From the NCBI GenBank assembly GCA_027081375.1, contig JALWKR010000237.1:1-11837 (forward strand): 11,837 nucleotides of DNA, written 5' to 3'. This document shows positions 1 to 6,336 of this stretch, piece by piece. The DNA is from Persephonella sp. GTDB taxonomy: Bacteria; Aquificota; Aquificia; Aquificales; Hydrogenothermaceae. The translations under genes and the position numbers were made by a program. The number at the start of each line of letters is the position of its first letter. Within the stretch, counting starts at the first letter, position 1. The notes under the pieces are model-generated. The model was not told where the DNA came from and did no database searches. It was given only the letters and a program-made list of their open reading frames with translations.

Positions 1-62
1 CGCTTAATAGAGACAGAGAAAAATATGAAAACCTGACAAAAATCCAAAATTTTTATTTGTTA

Positions 63-179
63 TTATTCTTCATAGTATCTGACATCAAAAGATTTTACGC
101 CATAGTCAGAGGTTGAAACATACTGAAACTCTCTATCCTGAATTAATGTCTGCATTGCTCCAATTATGCCAACTAACTT
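63..179 (-). pseudogene. Orphan C-terminal coding fragment, unknown protein
   Basis: On the minus strand an open frame of about 38 codons runs from just after a stop (180-182) to a double stop (60-65). It reads KLVGIIGAMQTLIQDREF..., and ends ...GVKSFDVRYYEE. The residue mix (balanced hydrophobic, charged and aromatic residues, tandem stops) looks like the true C-terminus of a protein rather than random AT-rich translation, but there is no start codon with a ribosome binding site, and the frame is closed directly upstream. I do not recognise the family. It is probably the tail of a gene truncated by deletion or frameshift, lying downstream of the HEPN-like gene in the same orientation. It could also be a chance open frame; confidence is low. 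Confidence 0.25.
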
Positions 180-227
180 TTAACCGCCTGTTATGTTTGT
201 TCTATTACATTTTTTAACTCTTTTTCT

Positions 228-644
228 TTATATATTTTTAATTTGTTCTTTTAACTTGTTTATAATCCTTTCAATTAAAGGCAAGTAAACGTGTAAATCT
301 TTAAATATTTTTTCAGCAACTTCCTCATGATAAGTATAAGAAGTCATGTTTCTATCATCTATCATTTCAAGCAAATTTGTTGTTTCTTCTTCTGTTAAAT
401 ATCCTGCTGAGAAGAAATCTCTGATACAACTTTTAGGAGATTTACAGTCTAATCCTGCATGTTCATGTAAAAAACTCTTTAACGTTTTCCACATTATCTC
501 AACTGTGAACTCAAAACGCTGAATTGTTGAATCTCTGAAAAATGTATAATACTCATCCTCCTTATGTTTTAAAGTTTCTTCATAAGATTCTTTTAATCTT
601 TTAAATGCTTTTTCAAAATCTTCTAATCTCTTTTTTAAAGCCAT
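228..644 (-). CDS. HI0074-family HEPN-like protein, partner of an MNT nucleotidyltransferase
   Basis: This 138-residue all-helical protein matches the nucleotidyltransferase substrate-binding family (HI0074, PF08780), a HEPN-related family normally encoded beside a minimal nucleotidyltransferase (MNT) as a two-gene toxin-antitoxin-like unit. Seen in the sequence: the N-terminal helix LKKRLEDFEKAFKRLKE, the central SPKSCIRDFFSAGYL segment (residues 69-83) and the signature EMIDDRNMTSYTYHEE (93-108). Family members, as I recall them, usually have a histidine where this one has Tyr103 (RN-x3-H); His106 lies three residues further on, so a ribonuclease-type Rx4-6H motif may be altered. The ATG overlaps the end of the upstream nucleotidyltransferase frame by 10 nt and has no clear Shine-Dalgarno sequence, which suggests translational coupling. 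The partner gene is frameshifted. In related MNT/HEPN pairs the HEPN part is the RNase toxin and the MNT part the antitoxin; for this subfamily that role is an inference. Confidence 0.85.
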   Translation of the reverse strand: MALKKRLEDFEKAFKRLKESYEETLKHKEDEYYTFFRDSTIQRFEFTVEIMWKTLKSFLHEHAGLDCKSPKSCIRDFFSAGYLTEEETTNLLEMIDDRNMTSYTYHEEVAEKIFKDLHVYLPLIERIINKLKEQIKNI

Positions 645-923
645 CTTTTAACTTTTTCTTTTACGGTTTTTCTTAAATACGGTGCATTTTTTAAATCCAC
701 TATATCTACTTTGTAAGGGAGATTGCTTTCTTCAAGTATATATTTTAGTTGGGATAATTTTTTATTTATATTTTGATTCAAATGCCAAATCTATGTCTGA
801 ATGTGGTGTGTTTTTCCCTTCTGCCCGTGAACCAAAAAGGTATACTTTTACATCTTCATCTTTAAAAAATTCTTTTAAAAACTGCTTCAAATCTTCAATT
901 GTTTTTATTTTTTGTGTTTTCAT
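635..923 (-). pseudogene. MNT-type nucleotidyltransferase (HI0073-like), frameshifted
   Basis: From the ATG at 921-923 the minus strand reads MKTQKIKTIEDLKQFLKEFF and then the polymerase-beta-fold active-site motif GSRAEGKNTPHSDIDLAF (Gly31-Ser32, Asp43 and Asp45 as metal ligands). The frame then stops at 762-764. The remaining family sequence continues in another frame: NKKLSQLKYILEESNLPYK, then VDIVDLKNAPYLRKTV, to a stop at 635-637. Removing one A from the A4 tract at 771-774 (minus strand) would join the halves into a protein of about 96 residues, the usual size for this family. The break is therefore a single +1 event after the catalytic residues. It may be true inactivation, a sequencing error, or slippage on the A tract. 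It is the upstream half of a two-gene MNT/HEPN unit. Neither half is long enough to fold as the full domain, so I call a pseudogene. Confidence 0.8.
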
Positions 924-952
924 TCGGAATTTTCTTAAAAATTTTTATACTC

Positions 953-981
953 AATATAAGGATAAAACAAAAAATTTGCAA
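953..981 (-). promoter_or_regulatory. Sigma-70-type promoter for the MNT/HEPN pair
   Basis: On the minus strand a TTGCAA box (976-981) is followed after exactly 17 nt by TATATT (953-958). Transcription would start near 946, about 23 nt before the nucleotidyltransferase ATG. The match to TTGACA/TATAAT is good and the position is right, but such matches are frequent in AT-rich DNA. Confidence 0.45.
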
Positions 982-984
982 AAC

Positions 985-1009
985 CAATGCCCTTAGAAAA
1001 TCGGGACAG
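985..1009. repeat. 25-nt direct repeat, copy 1
   Basis: The 25-nt unit begins CAATGCCCTTAG and ends ATCGGGACAG. Copy 2 lies exactly 72 nt further on, with one mismatch (T to A at the tenth base). The 47 nt between the copies are about 50% G+C, much higher than the surroundings. Only two copies are seen. On the minus strand the unit ends in GGGCATTG, which vaguely recalls the ATTGAAAC end of many CRISPR repeats, but the length, spacing and copy number do not fit an ordinary array. Confidence 0.8.
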
Positions 1010-1056
1010 CTTAAGCCGTGTGCGGATTACAGTCTGGAATTCGACTGCATGAGTCG

Positions 1057-1081
1057 CAATGCCCTAAGAAAATCGGGACAG
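1057..1081. repeat. 25-nt direct repeat, copy 2
   Basis: Second copy of the unit at 985-1009, reading CAATGCCCTAAG at its start. It is followed by the palindrome GAGAGCTCTC (1085-1094) and preceded directly by a small hairpin, CGACT-GCATG-AGTCG (1042-1056). Similarity between the copies stops sharply at both ends of the 25 nt. Confidence 0.8.
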
Positions 1082-1206
1082 TTGGAGAGCTCTCTGCAAG
1101 TTGAAAATAGCCATATTCACAAAGACATATAGCTCATATTCTTATACAAATTAACCTTTATTTTTTTAAAGTAGCACAAATACACGTTTTCATCAATAAA
1201 ATTCTT

Positions 1207-2079
1207 TTAATCAAAAATCTCTATACTTCCAAGACCAAAACTTACAGATTTTCCTATGTTTATATTTTCTAAGATTTTCAAATAAGGATATATTTCATTT
1301 AAATCTCCCTTTAACATAATATCTCCCTCAAAAGCAGGAATAATCATGTGCTTTTCTTTTCTGTTTGACCATCTTTTCATAGGTGAAGGTTTAAGATTTT
1401 GTTCTGAAATATTGAACTTTTCCTTATCTATAAAAATTTTATCTTTTTTTATCCCATAACTGTTTGAAACAACAGATATTCTTGATATTACGCCTTTTAA
1501 AAATATTTCTTTGCTAAATTCATCGAATTTCACAATTTTGCTTTTGTTTTTTAAAGAAACAGGATTTAGCCTTACTTTTATTTTCTCTTTGTCTGTCTTT
1601 TTATCTAGTAAGTCTGACGCTTCAAACTTAGGAATAAAACTCTTTACAGGATAATACTTCTCTTCTACTGGGTGAAAATAGTAAACATTCTTCAGCTTAA
1701 GATATCTTTCTTTTCCTAAGTTTAAAACTCCGTTAAAGGATTGAATTAAAAATTCCCAGTAGTTTGCAGTTTCTCCTAAAAGTGTTATATCAAGGAATAA
1801 AGAGCTGTTTTCCCTTATCTCTTCTTTTAAAAAAGGTGGTTTTAGAACGTATTTTGAAGGTTTATTCAGCATACTTTCGCTTTCAAATATAACAGTGTAG
1901 GGACACGTTCTTTTAAATTCACAATTTTCACAGGAAGACTCAAACGGCTTTATACAAACGGTTTTTTTCAGCTTTCTTCCCATTATTCCTCTGAATGTTG
2001 AGCCTAAAAAATATGGAGGCTTGAAACTGTTTAAAACTGTAAATTCAATTCTTATCCTTGAAAACTCAAATTTGAACAT
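1207..2079 (-). CDS. cas6: Cas6-type CRISPR precursor RNA endoribonuclease (RAMP), solitary
   Basis: Cas6 cleaves long CRISPR transcripts inside each repeat to give individual guide RNAs. This 290-residue protein fits the PF10040 Cas6 family. It has an N-terminal ferredoxin-like half with FLGSTFRGIMGRKLKK (24-39), then four cysteines Cys42, Cys50, Cys53 and Cys59 (C-x7-C-x2-C-x5-C, ending CPY), a likely zinc site typical of this Cas6 branch. The C-terminal half has MKRWSNRKEKHMIIPAFEGD (234-253) and the glycine loop GKSVSFGLGSI (276-286) expected at the end of RAMP proteins. I place the start at the ATG at 2077-2079 because AGGTGG lies 5 nt upstream; an in-frame GTG nine bases earlier lies inside that ribosome binding site. 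No cas1, cas2, cas10 or effector gene is present, so it would have to serve an array elsewhere or is a leftover. The unusual repeat pair lies just downstream. Confidence 0.88.
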   Translation of the reverse strand: MFKFEFSRIRIEFTVLNSFKPPYFLGSTFRGIMGRKLKKTVCIKPFESSCENCEFKRTCPYTVIFESESMLNKPSKYVLKPPFLKEEIRENSSLFLDITLLGETANYWEFLIQSFNGVLNLGKERYLKLKNVYYFHPVEEKYYPVKSFIPKFEASDLLDKKTDKEKIKVRLNPVSLKNKSKIVKFDEFSKEIFLKGVISRISVVSNSYGIKKDKIFIDKEKFNISEQNLKPSPMKRWSNRKEKHMIIPAFEGDIMLKGDLNEIYPYLKILENINIGKSVSFGLGSIEIFD

Positions 2080-2130
2080 TATTTCCACCTAATATTGATA
2101 AATATAAAAAAAATACTGAAGGTTTTTATT

Positions 2131-2946
2131 ATGAGATATATAATTTTACTATTTTTGCTGGTCTTTTCTTTCTCATTTGCCCAAATCAATATTTATAATC
2201 CTGCTCCACCTTGGGTAAAAAAAGGTCTTATTGTTGTTTATTCAATGGAAGGTGGTTCAGCAACAAACACTGGAACCCCAGGAGCAAGTGGTGCTTATGG
2301 AAGAGGATATAGTGTAAATGTAGTTCTGGAAGTGGATAATAAGGTGCCATATGGATTGAATATACTCCTTTCATCTTCAGGATATTCCACTTTTTTCAAT
2401 ATGAAAATGGTGAATTTTAACTCACTTTCTTTTTATGTAAATGCTAGAGAAATAAATAGAGCTATTCAAAGAAAAGAAGCTCCACCTAACTGTCAGGTAT
2501 TTGGAAATCCAGGAAAATTATTTATGAAATGTAACCAAAATGGTATATCTGTAAAATATATTGTAGAGTACGACACAAAAACAGGTCTTATTAAAAACCT
2601 AGTTTTATCTCAAACGTCAATAAATGGAAATATAACTCAAACTAGGATGAAATACATAAAGCATTATTATGTTAACCTACCAAATGTTAAAAATTTCCCA
2701 TCTTCGGCTTTTGAAAATCATTCATATATTATCTATACTTTAATTCCTATTGGTAAAATGCCATCTGGAACTTTGAATATAAAATATTTAGCTTTAACAG
2801 AGAGAATAGCCTCAACTACTGGCTTAATAGTGTGGAGTTTACTACTTTTAATAACAAACAATAATTTTGAGCTATCTGCCTTTTTAATGGTTTTATTTCC
2901 ACTAACAGGTTTTTTCTTTTACAGAGCTTTTATGAAAACTGTTTAA
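2131..2946 (+). CDS. Secreted or membrane-anchored protein of unknown function
   Basis: I do not recognise this 271-residue protein. It starts with a typical signal peptide (MRYIILLFLLVFSFSFAQ, likely cleaved near residue 17). A polar, beta-rich domain follows, with NPAPPWVKKGLIVVYSMEGG (about 22-41), a Gly/Thr/Ser-rich stretch and two cysteines (PPNCQVFGNPGKLFMKCNQ) that could form a disulfide outside the cytoplasm. Two hydrophobic segments, about 227-242 and 249-266, close the protein and would anchor it in the membrane, leaving the short C-terminus YRAFMKTV. The ATG at 2131 is preferred: GAAGG lies 8 nt upstream and the signal peptide starts there; an earlier TTG (2095) would add 12 residues without a ribosome binding site. 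It is divergent from cas6, with only 51 nt between starts, so its promoter must reach into that gene or be very compact. Nothing links it to CRISPR function. Confidence 0.75.
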   Translation: MRYIILLFLLVFSFSFAQINIYNPAPPWVKKGLIVVYSMEGGSATNTGTPGASGAYGRGYSVNVVLEVDNKVPYGLNILLSSSGYSTFFNMKMVNFNSLSFYVNAREINRAIQRKEAPPNCQVFGNPGKLFMKCNQNGISVKYIVEYDTKTGLIKNLVLSQTSINGNITQTRMKYIKHYYVNLPNVKNFPSSAFENHSYIIYTLIPIGKMPSGTLNIKYLALTERIASTTGLIVWSLLLLITNNNFELSAFLMVLFPLTGFFFYRAFMKTV

Positions 2947-2951
2947 AAATC

Positions 2952-2980
2952 TTGACAATATTTTATTTATAACCAATACT
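2952..2980 (+). promoter_or_regulatory. Sigma-70-type promoter of the 3022-3860 gene pair
   Basis: A perfect TTGACA box (2952-2957) is followed after 17 nt by AATACT (2975-2980), a four-of-six match to TATAAT. Transcription would start near 2987, some 35 nt before the small gene at 3022. It lies directly after the stop of the membrane protein gene. Confidence 0.6.
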
Positions 2981-3021
2981 TAAATCTCATACAAGAGAAT
3001 ATCTTAAGATAGGTGATTGTT

Positions 3022-3195
3022 ATGAAAACTTTAACTTCTAAAAAAATTGAAAAAGAATTGAAAGAAGCTTTAGAAATTACAGCAAAAGTATCTAAACAAA
3101 TAAGAAAGGATTTTGAAGAGTTTGAGGAAAAAAGGAAGAAAATCCGCAAGGAGTTAGACAGTGGAGCAAGAAGGACAAAAGGTTTTATTATCTGA
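3022..3195 (+). CDS. Small charged coiled-coil protein, unknown
   Basis: This 57-residue protein is mostly lysine and glutamate (MKTLTSKKIEKELKEALEIT at the start, then KQIRKDFEEFEEKRKKIRKE) and is predicted by eye to be one long amphipathic helix, probably a coiled coil. The ATG at 3022 has AGGTGA six bases upstream, while a GTG nine bases earlier overlaps that site. It follows the promoter at 2952-2980 and overlaps the start of the DUF6414-like gene by 35 nt, so the two are likely cotranscribed and the small protein may be a partner of the larger one. No family or function is recognised. The glycine- and arginine-containing tail (SGARRTKGFII) lies within the overlap and may be shaped by the other gene's coding needs. 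Confidence 0.6.
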   Translation: MKTLTSKKIEKELKEALEITAKVSKQIRKDFEEFEEKRKKIRKELDSGARRTKGFII

Positions 3196-3860
3196 TTTTC
3201 TATATATAGACAGAGAGAGAATAGCTTCTTTTTATGCTCAAATCTTTGGTGGAGATTTGCTGAGTATAGAAAAAGAAATATCAGATATCCAGAAAAAAGG
3301 TTCTGGAATATCTGGAGGAATACCTCAAATAGTTGATGCTAAAGCTGAGTCAATTAATCAAGTAGAAGAAGCAAAAAAAGAAATAATAAAGTTAGAGATG
3401 TTATTGCCAAATTTTTAGAATTAGCAGAAACAGAACGAACTCCAATAAGAATTTACGAAGGCTCTTTGATTTTTATGGATAACCATTTAATTAAAATAAA
3501 GAAAAACAAGAATTTCAAGAAATTATAAAAATAATGAATGATTTTTTTGGAACAATTCCTTTATTGCCTGCATTCTTTTTAAAAACAAATAATGAGGAAA
3601 TTGTAGGAACTATAAAAGAAGAATTCTTATCTGAACCAATATCTTCATTCTATCTAAAACACGGTGGAAAGTGGCTTAAAGATGTATTAGTAATAGGAAT
3701 AGAAGAAAATATAACAGAAGAGGAACTACCAGAAACACACCTCTATGGCGCTTTAAAGGAACTTCTTCCTGCTATGTCTTCAATGGTATTTCCTCCAGAT
3801 AGTATAAAAGTTGTTCCTATTGCTATATTTAGAAGAGTGGGAATTATAGAAATTGATTAA
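3161..3860 (+). pseudogene. DUF6414-like gene broken by two frameshifts
   Basis: The gene starts at a GTG (3161) with AAGGAG seven bases upstream. The N-terminus, KVLLSDFLYIDRERIASFYA followed by a QIFGGD turn and a GSGISGGIPQIVDAKAES stretch, resembles DUF6414 proteins, whose role is unknown to me. The first frame ends at 3418. The protein continues in a second frame (RDVIAKFLELAETERTPIRI, then YEGSLIFMDNHLIK) to 3528, and in a third frame (KEKQEFQEIIKIMNDFFGTI ... HGGKWLKDVLVIGIEEN ... VVPIAIFRRVG) to 3860. Adding one A to the A7 tract at 3373-3379 and one to the A4 tract at 3493-3496 restores a single protein of about 233 residues. All three pieces look like good protein, so the damage is recent, or the sequence has errors. 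The downstream ATG at 3534 heads a 108-codon open piece, but it has no ribosome binding site. It ends five bases before the next gene. Confidence 0.72.
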
Positions 3861-3865
3861 TAACT

Positions 3866-6304
3866 ATGGCTTTTATAAAGATATCCAATCAGGCGAGGTT
3901 AGTTTATAAGAATGAGCATATAAATTCAAAAGAGATTCAGGAAAATATTGATTATTTTTCAACATTCATAAAAGAAAATTCAAAGGTATGTATCTTTTCA
4001 AAAAACAGGCCTGAATGGATTTATTCTTTTTTTGCAACATGGAAAAAAGGTGGAATAAACATTCCTGTAGATTTTATGTCCTCTGCAGATGAGGTCAGTT
4101 ATATACTGAGCGATTCAAAGCCTGATTTTATCTTTACATCAGAAGAAAATCTTAAGACATTGAAAAAAGCTTTAGAAAATCTTGATTATAAACCAGAGAC
4201 AATAGTTTTTGAATATATGAAAGAAGGAAGGTTTGACAGCAAAGAGGTTGATAAAAAAAGAGATGATATAGCTGTTATTTTATACACTTCTGGAACTACA
4301 GGAAAGCCAAAAGGTGTTATGCTTTCCTATGAAAACCTATTATCAAACATAGAAGGATTAGATGACAGAAAAATAGCAACATCTAAAGACTCAACAATAG
4401 CAATACTTCCCTTCCATCACTCTTATCCCCTAATGGTGAGCATGCTTTATCCTCTGCATATAGGTGCAAAAATCGCTTTTATTGAAACCCTTTCCTCTTC
4501 TGAGATATTAGACACTTTAAAAAAAGAAAAAATATCTGTTTTGATTGGTGTTCCAAGGCTTTATGAACTTTTTCACAGAAAGATATTTGAAAAAATAAAC
4601 GAAAATCATTTTGCAAAGCTTTTATTTAAGTTTGTAAAAAAAATAAATAATCAACGTATAAGCAGAAAGATATTCAAAAAAGTTCATGATGAGTTTGGGG
4701 GAAATATAAAGTTTTTTGTTAGTGGTGGAGCAAAGCTTGATACAGATATTGCAAAAGATTTATGGGCTTTAGGTTTTAAGATAATAGAAGGATACGGTTT
4801 AACAGAAACATCTCCTATTGTTTCCTTTAATCCAAAAAAAAAGATAAAGCTTGGTTCTGTTGGAACACCTATTAAAGGTGTAGAGATAAAAATTGAAGAT
4901 GGGGAAATTCTTGTAAAAGGAAAAAATGTTTTTAAAGGATATTTAAACAAACCAGAAAAGACAAAAGAGGTTTTCAAAAACGGCTGGTTTTTAACTGGAG
5001 ATTTAGGTTATATAGACGAAGAAGGATACCTTTTCATAACAGGTAGAAAAAAAGAGATAATAGTCCTTCCAAACGGAAAAAATATAAATCCTGAAGAGGT
5101 TGAAAACAAAATAAAGAAAACCTCAGACATAGTAAAAGAAGTTGCGGTAGTGTCTAAAAACAACCAGCTTTTCCTGATAGTTTATCCTGATTTTGAAAAA
5201 GTTAGGGAAAAAGGAATAGTAAACATAGAAGAAACAATAAAATGGCAGGTTGTAGACAAATATAATCTAAATGTTCCCCATTATGAAAAAATATACGGAT
5301 TTAAAATAGTAAAAAGGGAACTTCCTAAAACAAGGCTTGGAAAGATAAAAAGGTTTATGCTTAATGAGTTTTTAAAAGGGGAAGAAAAAGAGAAAAAAAT
5401 AACAAAAGAACCAGAGTTTGCAGAATACAAAGTGATAAAAGAATATCTTGAAAAAGTAGTTAAAAGAAAGGTTTATCCAGATAATCATATTGAGATAGAT
5501 TTAGGGCTTGATTCTCTGGAAAAGATAGAGTTTTTAGCATTTTTAGAAGATAGTTTTGGAATTGATATTTCAGAAGAAGAGCTTGCAAAATATCAGACAG
5601 TCTTAGACATAGCAAACCTTGTTAAAGAGAGAAAGAAAAAAGTTGAAGTTGAAGAAGTAAACTGGAAGAAGGTTTTAGAAAAAGAGATTAAAGTTGATAT
5701 ATTTGAAATTGGAATTCCTTTGATAATTTTAAAATATATCCTGAAGCCTTTATTTAAGCTTTATTTTAGATTAGATGTTAAGGGAATACAGAATATAAAA
5801 GAGAAAAACGCCATTTTTATATCAAACCATCAAAGTTTTTTAGATGGATTTTTAATAATCTCAACACTTCCTAACACTGTTTTAAAAAACATATACTTCT
5901 TGGCAGAAGAATCTTTTTTTGACAGCAATTTTAAAAAGTTTATTGGAAAAATTTTCCACGTTATACCTGTGAATATCAACAGAAATCTGAAAGAAACACT
6001 TCAAAAAACAGCTTTTATTTTAAAAAATGGAAAAAGCGTGTTGATTTTTCCAGAAGGAGCAAGAACAAGAGATGGAAATCTCCTTGAGTTTAAAAAAGCT
6101 TTTGCTATCTTAAGCAAAGAACTTAATAAACCTGTTCAACCAATAGTCATAAGAGGAGCTTTTGAATCTTTTCCTATTGGTTCAAAATTTCCAAAACCTG
6201 AAAAGATAAAGATTGACTACTTAGAGCCTGTTTATCCAGATAGTAAAGATGTAGATGAGATAGTAAATCTTTCAAGAATAATAATAGAAAAGAAGCTTAA
6301 GTAG
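3866..6304 (+). CDS. Fused acyl-AMP ligase, acyl carrier and PlsC acyltransferase
   Basis: This 812-residue enzyme has three domains. Residues about 1-500 are an ANL-family AMP-ligase: YTSGTTGKPKG (140-150), EGYGLTETSP (308-317), TGDLGYIDEEGY (377-388), GRKKEI (393-398) and the C-terminal catalytic lysine in PKTRLGKIKR (Lys493). Residues about 515-590 are an acyl carrier domain with DLGLDSLEK, where Ser550 would carry phosphopantetheine. Residues about 610-812 are a PlsC-type acyltransferase with the NHQSFLDG box (His655-x4-Asp660) and FPEGARTRDG (728-737). By family knowledge it should activate a fatty acid with ATP, load it on its own carrier and pass it to a lysophospholipid or glycerol phosphate acceptor at the membrane. 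This resembles E. coli Aas, but with the domain order reversed and a carrier built in. The ATG has no clear ribosome binding site and lies five bases after the previous frame; the ligase N-terminus is somewhat short. The acceptor is not shown by the sequence. Confidence 0.9.
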   Translation: MAFIKISNQARLVYKNEHINSKEIQENIDYFSTFIKENSKVCIFSKNRPEWIYSFFATWKKGGINIPVDFMSSADEVSYILSDSKPDFIFTSEENLKTLKKALENLDYKPETIVFEYMKEGRFDSKEVDKKRDDIAVILYTSGTTGKPKGVMLSYENLLSNIEGLDDRKIATSKDSTIAILPFHHSYPLMVSMLYPLHIGAKIAFIETLSSSEILDTLKKEKISVLIGVPRLYELFHRKIFEKINENHFAKLLFKFVKKINNQRISRKIFKKVHDEFGGNIKFFVSGGAKLDTDIAKDLWALGFKIIEGYGLTETSPIVSFNPKKKIKLGSVGTPIKGVEIKIEDGEILVKGKNVFKGYLNKPEKTKEVFKNGWFLTGDLGYIDEEGYLFITGRKKEIIVLPNGKNINPEEVENKIKKTSDIVKEVAVVSKNNQLFLIVYPDFEKVREKGIVNIEETIKWQVVDKYNLNVPHYEKIYGFKIVKRELPKTRLGKIKRFMLNEFLKGEEKEKKITKEPEFAEYKVIKEYLEKVVKRKVYPDNHIEIDLGLDSLEKIEFLAFLEDSFGIDISEEELAKYQTVLDIANLVKERKKKVEVEEVNWKKVLEKEIKVDIFEIGIPLIILKYILKPLFKLYFRLDVKGIQNIKEKNAIFISNHQSFLDGFLIISTLPNTVLKNIYFLAEESFFDSNFKKFIGKIFHVIPVNINRNLKETLQKTAFILKNGKSVLIFPEGARTRDGNLLEFKKAFAILSKELNKPVQPIVIRGAFESFPIGSKFPKPEKIKIDYLEPVYPDSKDVDEIVNLSRIIIEKKLK

Positions 6305-6311
6305 TGTTAGA

Positions 6312-6335
6312 AAAAGGGGCTTTAAAGCCCCTTTT
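6312..6335. terminator. Bidirectional intrinsic terminator
   Basis: The perfect palindrome GGGGCTTTAAAGCCCC (6316-6331) is flanked by A-runs on the left and T-runs on the right, so it forms a strong hairpin with a U-tract in either direction. It lies between the ends of two convergent genes (stops at 6302-6304 and 6337-6339) and would end both transcripts. Confidence 0.9.
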
Positions 6336-6336
6336 A

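Larger units (their letters stand above)
985..1206. other. GC-rich repeat island and spacer before cas6, no gene
   Basis: Between the MNT promoter and the cas6 stop there is no supportable gene. Roughly 985-1105 is markedly richer in G+C than its neighbours and holds the repeat pair and two small inverted repeats. From about 1110 to 1206 the sequence is ordinary AT-rich spacer. Short plus-strand reading frames across the island carry the repeated peptide NALRKSGQL, but they have no ribosome binding site and I do not consider them genes. The island may be the remnant of a mobile element or of a CRISPR locus; I cannot decide. Confidence 0.4.

Noticed and set aside
985-1081. A standard CRISPR array
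   Set aside because: Only two 25-nt copies with a 47-nt interval; repeats are too short, the spacer too long, and no third copy or leader is visible. Kept only as a repeat pair.
682-1132. Plus-strand open frames across the nucleotidyltransferase and the repeat island
   Set aside because: The first is the antisense of the broken nucleotidyltransferase and rich in Phe/Ser/Cys as expected for a shadow; the second crosses the repeats, so that NALRKSGQL occurs twice, and neither has a ribosome binding site.
2967-3149. Minus-strand open frame opposite the small charged protein
   Set aside because: Phe/Ser-rich shadow of the plus-strand Lys/Glu-rich gene, without a ribosome binding site.
3534-3860. 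Separate small gene starting at the ATG at 3534
   Set aside because: The frame is open upstream to 3495 with sequence continuous with the DUF6414-like protein, and no ribosome binding site precedes this ATG.
4684-4977. Minus-strand open frame inside the fused lipid enzyme
   Set aside because: It lies wholly within a secure gene, and its Pro/Phe/Ser-rich translation is typical of antisense of AT-rich coding DNA.
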